Assembly: GCA_027946555.1 (NCBI GenBank)
Contig: JAPEVC010000211.1
Coordinates: forward strand, 1-61,613
Length of the DNA: 61,613 nucleotides
Source: Gnomoniopsis sp. IMI 355080
Lineage: Eukaryota; Ascomycota; Sordariomycetes; Diaporthales; Gnomoniaceae
Direction of reading: 5' to 3'
Shown here: piece after piece, positions 1 to 9,702 of the stretch
Layout of the letters: the number at the start of each line of letters is the position of its first letter
Position numbering within the stretch: position 1 is the stretch's first letter
Notes under the pieces: model-generated
The model's database searches: none
What the model was told of the DNA's origin: nothing
What the model saw: the letters and a program-made list of their open reading frames with translations, nothing else
Made by a program: the position numbers and the translations under genes

Positions 1-484
1 TCATTATTTCGTTTCCCCCCCCCCCCAGACCATTCTAGTCTTAGCGGCAGTGAATGAGCTATAGGTGATTGAGCTAGTGGGTTGTAAAAGACCTCTCTGC
101 ACAGGTGCTCATACTGACCTGCCTCATGGGCAACAAGCTTGTCCAAGTTCAACAAAGACTCGCGGCTAGCTACCTTAGGTATACTCGATCCACTGATCCG
201 GGGTGTGTTAGGAGTATCCAATAACAGCATGTGGAGATCTTAGCAACGAAACTAGAGCACAGCTGATTTGGAATTTCAGCGCTCCCGCTGGTCCGCTGGA
301 GACGTAATAATGATTCTAGCTGGTCTTCCCCGCCATTTTAAGAAAAGCAATTGTTCGGTGAGCTATGACGAAAGGTAATGGCATTTGACTATAATAATGT
401 TTGACCACGGTCTTGGACAAGCTGCTCGGTGAGGGACCCTCCAATTTGGCTCTTACTTTCTCCAATGCCTATCGGCCAGCAAAA
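1..484. other. 5' flank of the catalase-like gene
   Basis: No convincing gene is seen here. The stretch starts near a 14-base C run (about positions 13-27). The frame of the downstream catalase-like gene is open from about position 398 to the first in-frame ATG at 485. Those extra 28 codons lack an ATG start, so they are either leader or the tail of an exon whose 5' partner I could not find. Confidence 0.4.
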
Positions 485-1634
485 ATGGAACAGAGACCTT
501 ACGTCAAGTATTCCGCCGACCTGGAAAAAATTCCGGACGGCGAGGCAGAGGATATCCAGGCCGTTGCAAAGCAACTGACCGATATACAAAAAGCTCAATA
601 TAATATCCACAGACACTGCTTCTCGGGAACTCATGCCAGAACTCAAGGCATCGTAAAAGGCAAATTCATTGTCCCCGATGACTTGCCTCAGCATCTCAAA
701 CAGGGAGAGCTATTTGCCAAAGGAGGCGAGTACCCACTGGCCGCGAGATATAGCACAGAGCCAGGCGACCCTTCGCTCGACGTGAGTCTACCTTCTCCCT
801 GTAAATCCGCACTACGTGCAATACCTTGCCAGCTGACATTGCTCTCAGGACCGCGAGCCTGCACCAAGAGGGTTTGCCTTGAAACTTTTCAATGTGCGGG
901 GAGAGTTCTTTTCTGAAGGCAAGGACTTTCCAACTCAGGACATTGAGTTCAACTCGACCCCAGCCTTAGACCTCGCCACGGCAAAGGTCACGCGTGAAAT
1001 CATTGGCCTGCGGATGGAGAACGGACTGTCCGGCCCGAAGATTGAGAAGGCACTCGAACAGCGCAGCGACTGTCCACTTCAGATGGGCCGGTATCAAGTG
1101 CACAACACCCACCTGGAGTCGACCAACTTCTATTCCCAGACGGCCTACCGATTTGGCGAGTATGTGATGAAGTATCGTCTTGTGCCCAGCAGCGAAACGC
1201 AAAAAAAACTGCACGAGGAGATCACAGACAAGCAGAAGCACCCAAACGATATCATGTCAGAGTGGCTGAAGGATTTCCACAAAAACAACGTGGCCGAGTG
1301 GGCATTCCAAGTGCAGCTGCTCGAGAATGTGGACGAGCAGCCTATCGAGTATGCTGGGACAGCCTGGGACGAGGAGAAGTACCCGTGGCAGACTACTGCC
1401 AAGGTCGTCTTTCCCAAACAGGACAGCTTCTCATTTGCGGCGAAGACTTTTTGGGAAGACCATTTGCGGGTTGATCCATGGCATGGACTGAAGGCCTATC
1501 AGCCTCTGGGCAGTTCGAACAGGCTTAGAAAGGTGGTGTATCCTGCGAGCAGCGCGCTGAGGCGAAAAATGAATGCGAGGGAGGAGGTTAATGTCAAGAC
1601 GGCGTCCGAGATTCCAGGCATCGAGGTTCTGTGA
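485..1634 (+). CDS. Catalase-like haem-binding protein
   Basis: Two exons (485-781, 849-1634) joined across a 67-nt intron (GTGAGT...CTCTCAG) give about 360 residues. The protein belongs to the short catalase-related family (haem-dependent peroxidase or catalase-like, of SrpA type), not to full-length catalases of 480 or more residues. Visible support: an N-terminal segment with GTHARTQG, where His50 is in the place of the catalase distal His; DREPAPRGFALK, resembling the family's RG(M/F)A(L/V)K signature; YRFGEYVMKYRLVP, resembling the family's motif after the haem pocket; and C-terminal DPWHGLKAYQPLG with NRLRKVVYPAS. Peroxide or organic hydroperoxide removal is the family-level expectation, not shown here. 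There is no signal peptide and no SKL-type end, so cytosol is likely. The start is uncertain: ATG 485 is the first in-frame Met, but the frame is open to 398. Confidence 0.8.
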
Positions 1635-2231
1635 ACGCTATCATCCGTGCGTGGTAAGAAGATGGTGTTGACAACTTTCCGCTGCGCTATAGTGACATCC
1701 TAGTCTAGGAATGTACTATAGTATGATTAGGCATCAACAAGCTCTAAAACTGCGTTGGTACAAGATGCCTGGCGTATTTAGGCGTTTCGAGAGCCGAAGA
1801 CACGGTCACGGCGCGTCGGACGCGATGACATCAGTTGCAGTCGGGGGCAGGGATAGATAGGCCCCACTTTTAACCGTCTAGGAGGTCGTGTGCTGCCTCC
1901 CGCCAGCCGGGTGCCGGAGGGTAACCATTTTCCCTTTATCAACCATTTTGCCTTTTGTAATGCAAATGTTGTTGGCGCAACTCGGAATCCTTGGCCTATC
2001 CGAAGATCCGTTCCGCATGATGACTTGAACATATGTCTATCTAGAGATACTCGCTGTCTCGCCTCCGTTCACGCGAGCCTACCTACCTACCCACCGACGC
2101 CGATCTTTACTTCACCGCCCCTATTTCGACATTCCAACCCAACTACAAACAGTCACAACAATGTCGATAAGCTGCTTGAAATAGCCACAAGAACCCATCG
2201 TCGCCTAGAGCGCTTGTCCCCAGCAACCGCC
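1635..2231 (+). promoter_or_regulatory. Promoter and leader of the lipase gene, with a short uORF
   Basis: This gap separates the catalase-like stop from the lipase start. The lipase frame is open back to about 1890 but has no ATG before 2232, so I treat that stretch as leader. A seven-codon upstream ORF (ATG 2161, stop TAG ending 2184) sits 47 bases before the main start, preceded by CACAACA, a favourable fungal start context. Confidence 0.45.
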
Positions 2232-5200
2232 ATGTTGCTCCTTCACCAGACGGGTAGCGTCAAGATAGGCGAGGTCATACGGTACACCGTCACCTATACC
2301 CCGTCGCAAGATCGCATCCTGCCCTCGCCCGAGTGCTTGTTCTTGCGCGTCAAGAACAGTTCCGCCATCGCCCTTAGAGCCGCCTTCGTACATGGACCCT
2401 ACAACCTTTCCGTGGCCGCCTTCCCTGCGACTTTCAACCCCAACGAGAAGTTCGAAGACGCGAGGCAGTATGGCGTTCCCGAATTCGAGCCCATGCTGAA
2501 GGCTGGAGGGTCATGGACATGCCACTTGGTTGTCCCAGAATCCATTAGACAGAGCGCAGGCGTTGGGCGAGCGGGAAATCAGAACTTCGGTAATGGGCCC
2601 CAACATGAGGACGAGAGCGTATCGTGGGTTGTAGAGATTGCCTCCCAAGTCATTTTCTCCACCTCTGCTGCTGTACATTTCGACTTCCTTCTCGCGCGAG
2701 ACGAGAAGTCGCTGAGTCTCTCTTCGGGCATACCGGTCGTGGGAAATCAGGCCCAAGTCCCACAGCCCGGCCGGGTCAGCGACTTCCAGCAAAGCAAGGG
2801 CGCGAAGGAGGGCCGACATGCTGCGCAGGCTAAAGGTGTCTTCTCTCGAGCCATCCATCTGAAGGTGGAGGATACTGCGAGTTTATGGAACACACCACAA
2901 TTGCCTGGTCTCGAGCAGTCGACAAAGAACGCCGATGCGGCGGGAGGCCCGGATGCGCAAGCTGTTCAGACCGCGAAACCATCCCAGGAAAAAGCTGCAG
3001 AAGCAGTAGAGCCCAAGTCGCAGAAACCTGTGCATCTCGTCATTCTCACTCATGGTTTGCACAGCAATCTTGGCTCTGACATGCTGTATCTCAAAGAGAG
3101 CATCGACGCCGCAGCCAAGCAGGCCAAGGCTGATGCCAAAGCGAGAAGGCGGAAGGAGAGAGGAGACCAATTTCAGTCAACTGAACACTCGCCCAACTCG
3201 CATCTCGGCAACAACCCAGCCGGAACAGCGTCAGATGAGAATGCAGACGAAGATTCCGAGTATGAAGAAGAGACGATCGTTCGAGGTTTCTCTGGGAATG
3301 CTACGCGCACGGAAAGAGGCATCAAGTACCTTGGTAAGCGCTTGGCACGTTATGTACTCTCTACGACATATCCAGATCAGCCGTTTCTACCGGCTGGAAA
3401 GGCAGCTCAGGAGGTGATTTCGCACGCTTTCAAAGGAGAGGCTGCTGTGCCAAATGATTCAGCCACGAAACCGTCCCACAAAAATAGCACTATACACAAG
3501 CAGAAGGCCGTTAACAAGGAGACCAGAGGTTACAAGATCACCAAGATCAGCTTTATTGGGCACTCACTTGGTGGTTTGGTTCAGACCTATGCTATTGCAT
3601 ACATTCAGAAGCACTCGCCTCATTTCTTCGACCTCATCAAGCCCATAAATTTCATCGCGCTCGCCACTCCGTTTCTGGGTCTCAATCACGAGAACCCAAT
3701 GTATGTCAAATTTGCGCTCGACTTCAACCTCATTGGTAGGACAGGTCAGGATCTAGGCTTGACGTGGAGAGCACCAACTATAGCAAGAAATGGCTGGGGC
3801 GCGATCGTCGGTAACCTCAGCGAGAACGCCCACAAGAAAGTCATGGGAGAGCCTCAGGCAGAATCCAAACCACTGCTCCGAATTTTGCCCACTGGTCCAG
3901 CTCACATAGCATTTAAGAAGTTTCGAAACAGGACTGTATACTCCAACGTTGTCAATGATGGAATTGTCCCACTGCGGACTAGCTGTTTACTCTTCCTCGA
4001 TTGGCAGGGACTGGGTCGTGTTGAGAAGGCACGACGTGAAGCTGGTCTGGTCGAGACTCTCGTGGGCGTCGGCTGGGCTGAGCTCACCGGTGCAAATGTC
4101 ACGTCTCCTAGAAATGGCCCTTGGACGCCCAGACAAGGCAGTGACGAAGAGAACACACCCTCAGGATCCCAGACTCCACTCAATGGAGAGGATTCTCACG
4201 AGGTACCCCAACCACCTACAGATGCTGTGGCAGAAGATGACAGACAGAGTCTGCGGCCCGTCACGAGCAGCCGCCGGGAGGATGACCAGTCACATTTCCA
4301 AAGCACCTCCCACACGAACAATAACAATCCTTTCGCTGGTTTCTTTTCATTTTTCCGGGGCGGAAATGACACACCGAAGCTGCCTTCACCACCGTCGGCG
4401 AAGCAGAAGAAGATATACCAGCGCAGCCAGACTCTGCAACTCGAAGGCAACGGTTCAGAGAGCTCTCAAGCATCACAGTCGAAGGTCACCTCGGGTCATG
4501 AATTAAGTGATGATGCTGACGAGAATGGTGTTTCTGCGCCTCCGAAGACGAGTTTCTTCGAGTCAGCAGGCGATTTGCTCAATCCAAAGCTACCCTCAGT
4601 GGAGTATCTAATTGATCCGACGAAGCGACCTAGGACTATCTTTCACGATCGTGTGTACCACCCTGAAGACATTCCGCCACCTCCTCTGAAAAAGCGACCA
4701 ACCGGATCCCTGGCTCTTCGCAGGACATCATTCAAGAGATCGAAATCCTCGTCTAGCCTACGCTCGGACAGTGTTGCTTCTTCATCACCGTATCCGCCAC
4801 CACCGTCTCACCAAGATTCAGTAGCCTCAACAAAGGACTATGATGACACGGCGCATACCAACCCTAACAAAGAACCCGATGAAGTGGTTGACAGTTCGCA
4901 TATGAAAGTAGAAGAGAAGATCGCCCGAGCCTACCACCGTGATCTTTCTTGGCGCAAAGTACTTGTAAAATTGGAACCAGACGCCCACAACAATATTGTC
5001 TGCCGCCGAATGTTTGCCAATGCCTTTGGCTGGCCTGTTATCAAGCACCTCGTCGATGCACACTTCAGTGACTCCGCTGCTGCTCGCCATCGAGATGAGG
5101 ACGAGCAAAACACGGAGCGCGCGAAGACCACCGGCCAGGCTCCTGATGAGCATGGAAATGAGACCAAAGATGCAACTGGCCCGACACCTATGGCCGCGCA

Positions 5201-5690
5201 CAGTACTGATGGCGAGGGCGTCAAGGAGCACCCGCAGACACTGAAAGTCAAACAACACCGCCGCACGGACAGCGAAACGCGTGAAGCAACCGATAGTGTC
5301 CCTGATTTGCCCTCGACCACACCACATCTCCCGGTCGGTGATGCTTGGCAAGATAGAGCCGCGTCATGGTCGTGGAGCGACGGAGATTTTGCCGATAGTG
5401 GCGAAGACAGCGAGAGCGAAGATGTTATTGTTGAAACGGACACCCACAAGGGCCACAGTAGTGCGGCGGAGAAGGCCCCAAGCCGCAGCAATAGTCCGCT
5501 CAGTGGTGCATTCTGGACGGAGAAGATCGTTGGGAAAGGTGCAACGAACAAGAGGAGGAGCAAGTCACCGCCGAGTAATGCAACGACGAGCACCACGTTG
5601 CAGGAGAGTGCTAGCCAGGTCGGTGCACCTGCGACTTCTGAAGTCTCTGCAACGGGTGGACGGAATACAACAACCAATGACGTGGATTGA
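2232..5690 (+). CDS. Rog1-like DUF676 lipase/serine esterase
   Basis: A single exon encodes about 1152 residues. The start is the first in-frame ATG (MLLLHQTGSV). The N-terminal 200 residues resemble the conserved region before the DUF676 alpha/beta-hydrolase domain in fungal Rog1-type lipases. The hydrolase core shows HGLHSN at about residue 274 (oxyanion-side HG motif) and the nucleophile elbow GHSLGG, with Ser445. NDGIVPLRTS is the likely site of the acid residue. The two halves of the core are separated by a charged, low-complexity insert (about residues 310-345), and a long disordered Ser/Pro/acidic tail follows. Yeast relatives act on monoacylglycerols and affect lipid droplets; substrate here is inferred only. 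The gene converges on the ferric reductase gene, with 250 bp between stops. Confidence 0.85.
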   Translation: MLLLHQTGSVKIGEVIRYTVTYTPSQDRILPSPECLFLRVKNSSAIALRAAFVHGPYNLSVAAFPATFNPNEKFEDARQYGVPEFEPMLKAGGSWTCHLVVPESIRQSAGVGRAGNQNFGNGPQHEDESVSWVVEIASQVIFSTSAAVHFDFLLARDEKSLSLSSGIPVVGNQAQVPQPGRVSDFQQSKGAKEGRHAAQAKGVFSRAIHLKVEDTASLWNTPQLPGLEQSTKNADAAGGPDAQAVQTAKPSQEKAAEAVEPKSQKPVHLVILTHGLHSNLGSDMLYLKESIDAAAKQAKADAKARRRKERGDQFQSTEHSPNSHLGNNPAGTASDENADEDSEYEEETIVRGFSGNATRTERGIKYLGKRLARYVLSTTYPDQPFLPAGKAAQEVISHAFKGEAAVPNDSATKPSHKNSTIHKQKAVNKETRGYKITKISFIGHSLGGLVQTYAIAYIQKHSPHFFDLIKPINFIALATPFLGLNHENPMYVKFALDFNLIGRTGQDLGLTWRAPTIARNGWGAIVGNLSENAHKKVMGEPQAESKPLLRILPTGPAHIAFKKFRNRTVYSNVVNDGIVPLRTSCLLFLDWQGLGRVEKARREAGLVETLVGVGWAELTGANVTSPRNGPWTPRQGSDEENTPSGSQTPLNGEDSHEVPQPPTDAVAEDDRQSLRPVTSSRREDDQSHFQSTSHTNNNNPFAGFFSFFRGGNDTPKLPSPPSAKQKKIYQRSQTLQLEGNGSESSQASQSKVTSGHELSDDADENGVSAPPKTSFFESAGDLLNPKLPSVEYLIDPTKRPRTIFHDRVYHPEDIPPPPLKKRPTGSLALRRTSFKRSKSSSSLRSDSVASSSPYPPPPSHQDSVASTKDYDDTAHTNPNKEPDEVVDSSHMKVEEKIARAYHRDLSWRKVLVKLEPDAHNNIVCRRMFANAFGWPVIKHLVDAHFSDSAAARHRDEDEQNTERAKTTGQAPDEHGNETKDATGPTPMAAHSTDGEGVKEHPQTLKVKQHRRTDSETREATDSVPDLPSTTPHLPVGDAWQDRAASWSWSDGDFADSGEDSESEDVIVETDTHKGHSSAAEKAPSRSNSPLSGAFWTEKIVGKGATNKRRSKSPPSNATTSTTLQESASQVGAPATSEVSATGGRNTTTNDVD

Positions 5691-5940
5691 GTTGTAATGC
5701 ACAGTATTGCTTCTTTTGTCACACATACCGGATGCATTAGGGATGGGTAACATGAATGTGTTGCATGGGCTAACGAGAGAGCATGAGCGAGATGGAGTTT
5801 ACGGCCAAGCAAAGCTTGGCGACGGCAGACAGACGAACGACCATACCATTTGAACGGTTTATGTACATCCCACACAGACATTCATCTAATAGCAACAATA
5901 TCCATTCGTATCCACAGGCACTCCATATGATCGATCTATA

Positions 5941-8283
5941 TCACCAACCGAAATTTTCGACAAAGAGTTTGACATCTTGGTTGCCTTGGTTCAAAAAGTT
6001 CGAGACCACGTTTCGAGCATCTACCGTCATACTCTGAGGTCCACAGACGACTATGGCTAGCTTGTCTGTACTGCTTGCGACCGCAGTCTCGATGGTCTGT
6101 GATACATCCGGCCTGGCAGTGTAAGTGACAAACCCCCCTTCAGACTCAGCCTCAGAGTTGCCCGCCTGATACGAAGGGTCTGTGATGAAGCTATATCTCC
6201 AATGTCAGTAATTAAATGACGTGGATTTGGGACTAGCTTTTTGTTCTAGGAGTGATGGGTTGTAGGTTCGAGATTTCTAACCAAAAAAGGAGCTGAACAT
6301 ACCATTCCATCGAGAACCGTGGGTCCAACAAAAACGCTCGAAGTTCTTCACTTGCCACCGACTCCATCGTAGCCCGCCGTTTGATCGCCCAACTCAGCCT
6401 GACGTCCGTGACGTTCGACTTTGTAGTCGCGAGAGCACGGTGAATGACAGAAATGGCGACTGAGATGCCACTCCCTCCCGCCATAACGAGTATACTCTTG
6501 CAGCCGCTGTTCTCTGGGGCTAAGTTTCCAGAAACATACGGGCCCTCGACCAGGACCGGAAGTCGTACGGAATTGTTCTTGTCACCACTGGTGTTGTTCA
6601 CGGCCGCATAGCGTTGGAGCCGGCGTGTGAAGCCGTCGGCAGGGCGGATGAGAAAGCGGTATTGCAAATCTGCCCTTGTATTGCCAGTATCATCTTGTTT
6701 GGCCACCGTTGTGCTCAAATTGCCATTCTTTTCGTGGCTACCATTGCTTGTCTCGGGTGGCTGATAGCCCGTCGTGTCACTGGGGAAGACTGCAAGTGTG
6801 AAGGGGTGGGATGGATAGAAGGGGAAACGTGTTGGGGTATACCTATTGCTATGTTAGCATGATCCATTCCAGAAGGCATATAAGTGTTCGAGACTCACAA
6901 GTAGTAGGTACTTCCGGCCCGAGGGTGAAGCTTCCGGACGAGGTCTGTTGCATCGATCCTAACGATGTTTGCGGCCTCGTCCCATGACAGATTGGCGCGA
7001 CCCATGTTTCCTGAACCAACACACAGCACAACTAGTACTCGGATGAGTCTCAGGAGTCGCTCAAGGACCCATACTGCGATAATTGGGTAGAGATACCCAT
7101 TAAAGTAAGAGTGCCACTGCTCGAGATGGTACCACACACCGACGAACGAAACGACGGCCAGTGCAATATGTAGCAGGAGAAAGATGTTATAAAACTTGTA
7201 TCTTATGACAGGTATCGACAATACCAGCATGCAAGACAAGCATATCATGGCCACGATCCCCATCCGCCACCATAACTCTTCGAACATGGACTCATATCGC
7301 GGCGCCCCGCCTTTGATGAATTCGAACTTGGTGAAAGCAATGGCGTGAGCAATGAGTTCGAAGACAGTAAGACGGGCAATCCAGCGATGAAATTGGTTGA
7401 ACGTGGCGAAGGACCAACCAGTCAACCAGATCAGGGGGCTGTTCCTCATCGAGCAAATCCATATCAGGGGAATGTTGGCCAGAGCCAAGCTTGCGAGACG
7501 TCGCCCCACAAGGCCCCAGACCTGGAGGGGGAAGGAGGCATAGATTGAGCTCTGGGGGAAAGCCTGGATCTGCACACCGCATAGTCCCAACGACAGAATG
7601 ACAAATGCGAGGATGATGATGCTCTCAAGCCTGGAAGGGCTGGGATGTAACTGTCCGGGGAGGAGGCGAGGTATGCCAACATAGGCCTGTATGGTGCGAA
7701 CAGCCCCAGCCAGAGATTTTGGTGGCCATGCCCCCGCGAGGACCGAGGACGCAGTGTGAACAAGAATTGCGAGGCCTATGACAACGCCCCAGAATATCCA
7801 GATTGCGCTCTGGTAATCCCGGTTCGTGTATCGACCCTGTGCCCGAGACTGCGAACTGGCGTATGATAGCTCAAAGAAATCGCTGTCCGGGATCACGGTG
7901 TGGTTGAGCTTCTTGCCTTTGAAAGTTGAGTTAATGATTTGGGCATCCGAAATGGACAGGTTGGCCGCGATGCTGGCGGGTGGTAGCCGTGGGAGCCCTT
8001 CATCCTCGCAAAGGAGACTTTCAAAGGCTCTGCCAGGCTCAATCTCGGCCTCGGTGCAGAACTTTCGTGCGCATAGGTATAAAGACTGCAAGTACAAGTC
8101 GTTCTCGCAAGCCTGTGCGGTGGGGTCGCTCGCATCCTTTCCAACAAACGTTTGTTTGGCGAGACAGAGAGAGCAAGATGCGAGACAAAGCTCGTCGGGC
8201 TCAGGGTATGGGTCGGCACATTTGACCGGCAGCGACGAGAAAGATAGCCAAAGAAGGATCGGGTAAAGCACGTCTGTGTGCAT
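5941..8283 (-). CDS. Ferric-reductase-like transmembrane flavocytochrome
   Basis: Three exons (8283-6899, 6842-6303, 6190-5941; introns 56 and 112 nt) encode about 724 residues. A signal peptide (about 1-22) leads into an extracellular region with eight cysteines (22, 33, 37, 40, 59, 71, 76, 92). Membrane helices follow. Two His pairs, each spaced by 13 residues (His299/His313 and His372/His386), fit the two-haem arrangement of fungal metalloreductases. The cytosolic part has the FAD motif HPFT (474-477), the NAD(P)H motif GGSGIS (584-589), CGPQSM near the end, and the terminal aromatic VENFGW. Expected role: single-electron reduction of Fe(III) or Cu(II), or of siderophore-bound Fe(III), at the plasma membrane using cytosolic NADPH. 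Two perfect iron-GATA sites upstream suggest repression by iron. The transporter and siderophore synthetase next door fit iron uptake. Confidence 0.9.
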
Positions 8284-8588
8284 TGTGAGATATTCCCAAC
8301 GACGGAGGGATTACGCTGTCATGCCTTTACTCAACGCGAAGTGGAGAAGGGATGCAAACACAGGAACGGCTCAACGTCTAGAAAATAGAGCTGGCTGGGA
8401 CAACCAACACAGGTAGTGATCCATCTTTCATTGGCACAAGGTTTCTACCCAAACAAGTCTGTCACAGTGTTGTTGCGCCATAGAGCGCCTTGGTGATGAA
8501 CTCCCGAGGCTGAGAGCGAATCGTGCGTGCAGTATTAGCCGATATTAGAGAAATCTAGATAAATTATTGCCCCCCACGGCGACTGATG

Positions 8589-8597
8589 ATCTGATAA
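8589..8597 (+). promoter_or_regulatory. Iron-GATA site ATCTGATAA (proximal)
   Basis: An exact match to ATCWGATAA, the site bound by fungal iron-responsive GATA repressors (Sre/SreA/Sre1/Urbs1). It is 306 bp upstream of the ferric reductase start. Binding is inferred. Confidence 0.6.
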
Positions 8598-8767
8598 GAT
8601 CATGTACAAGATACTTTGTCCGGGAGGAAGAATCTTTGGGACTGTTTACTCTACAAGTACCGTGGGTGCCGTGGGGCGCCTGAGCGTTGAGACGTGGATG
8701 AGCATACGATCCCTGACTGAATAAGTGCCTAATCGGGGTACCATGCATCATGCAAGGCTCTATTATC

Positions 8768-8776
8768 TTATCAGAT
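8768..8776 (-). promoter_or_regulatory. Iron-GATA site ATCTGATAA (distal, inverted)
   Basis: TTATCAGAT on the plus strand is the reverse complement of ATCTGATAA. This second exact copy is 485 bp upstream of the reductase start and in the opposite orientation to the first. I saw no other exact copy in the window when reading it by eye. Confidence 0.6.
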
Positions 8777-9158
8777 CAATCTGCCCCACACTAACTTACA
8801 CGAGCGGTCCATGGCGAACCTAGAAAGCTGAACGACCTACCTATCTCGTCCTATATGTGTGCACGATCTTGCAGAGCAATGCTGAGTGCCGAGGTGGTTC
8901 TGGGAAAGCTTCACGATTCAGGATCGAACGATACGACCCTGTCTCACCGATGTTCAACACGGGATTCCGAAAACCGACCGCGCTAGAGGCTATCAAAAGC
9001 ATAATGCACGTTCCAGGTTGCGGCTATAATACCCAGGTGTTCTTGGCAGACGTACTGTGGTGAATTCGATCCTCTCCGTGTCTATATGCCGACTGTCAGG
9101 TACTGTAGTATCAGCTTCCCAAACAATATAGGCGCAGGGAGCTGACACGAACTAGAAA

Positions 9159-9197
9159 TTAGCCATTGCTTAGCCATTGCTTAGATACATTGCTTAG
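9159..9197 (+). repeat. Short tandem repeat, unit TTAGCCATTGC
   Basis: Two perfect 11-base units (TTAGCCATTGC twice) are followed by a diverged 13-base unit (TTAGATACATTGC) and the start of a fourth (TTAGC). No gene is involved. Confidence 0.75.
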
Positions 9198-9653
9198 CTG
9201 TGTCTTTCTAGCCTATCATTAATGACAGCTTGTCTGCTTGAAAATTCAAGTAGCTCGAAAGGCAGCTGGGTCACCTACGTAATAGCCCTACAGAATAACC
9301 ACCCTCCTGTGGGACATTCCCTACACATGCAAGATTTTGTTTACATCCATCTAGTAGAAAGTTTAGAGCGCCAAGCGCTGAATAAAATCTTCTTCCCTCA
9401 AATTCTAGAGATCAGCGAAGCGAAATTCTCCTTCAGCCCCCTGCCGGACTTGGCAATCCCAATTTTGAGTAATGGGGCAGTTGAATCATACACGAAAAAG
9501 ATACTACTTGATATAGACAAACATAGTAGATCAGATTTAAACGTCTCTAAGCCTGCCAAGTAGACTAGTACAAGCGAACCTGGACAAGCTCAAGCCAACT
9601 GTCTTGCAACATCCAAGACACCGCTCCTTCGGCGCGCCATGGCTCCTTTTTCT

Positions 9654-9673
9654 CTAGGTACCTAGGTAGGTAG
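9654..9673. repeat. CTAGGTACCTAGGTAGGTAG element
   Basis: A palindromic core (CCTAGGTACCTAGG type) with a TAGG tail, just downstream of the transporter stop. The same motif family recurs at 11470-11488, 11601-11623, 38401-38446 and 49978-49988, and as shorter pieces elsewhere. Confidence 0.7.
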
Positions 9674-9702
9674 TTATCTAATCACCTATCAATTCTAAGA
9701 AT

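Larger units (their letters stand above)
8284..9702. other. Intergenic region between reductase and transporter
   Basis: It holds the reductase promoter with its two GATA sites and a small direct repeat at 9159-9197. A 113-codon open frame at 9222-9563 (plus) starts at a real ATG but has no recognisable family, motif or splice context, so I do not call it. Near 9654-9673 is one of the palindromic CTAGGTACCTAGG-type elements that recur between genes in this window. Confidence 0.4.

Noticed and set aside
4931..5881. 316-codon minus-strand open frame over the lipase tail
   Set aside because: Antisense to a low-complexity coding region; the composition (Ser/Leu/Val strings) fits a shadow frame.
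9222..9563. 113-codon open frame between reductase and transporter
   Set aside because: Has an ATG but no recognisable domain, signal peptide or neighbouring exon; not enough to call a gene, though it lies in an interesting place.
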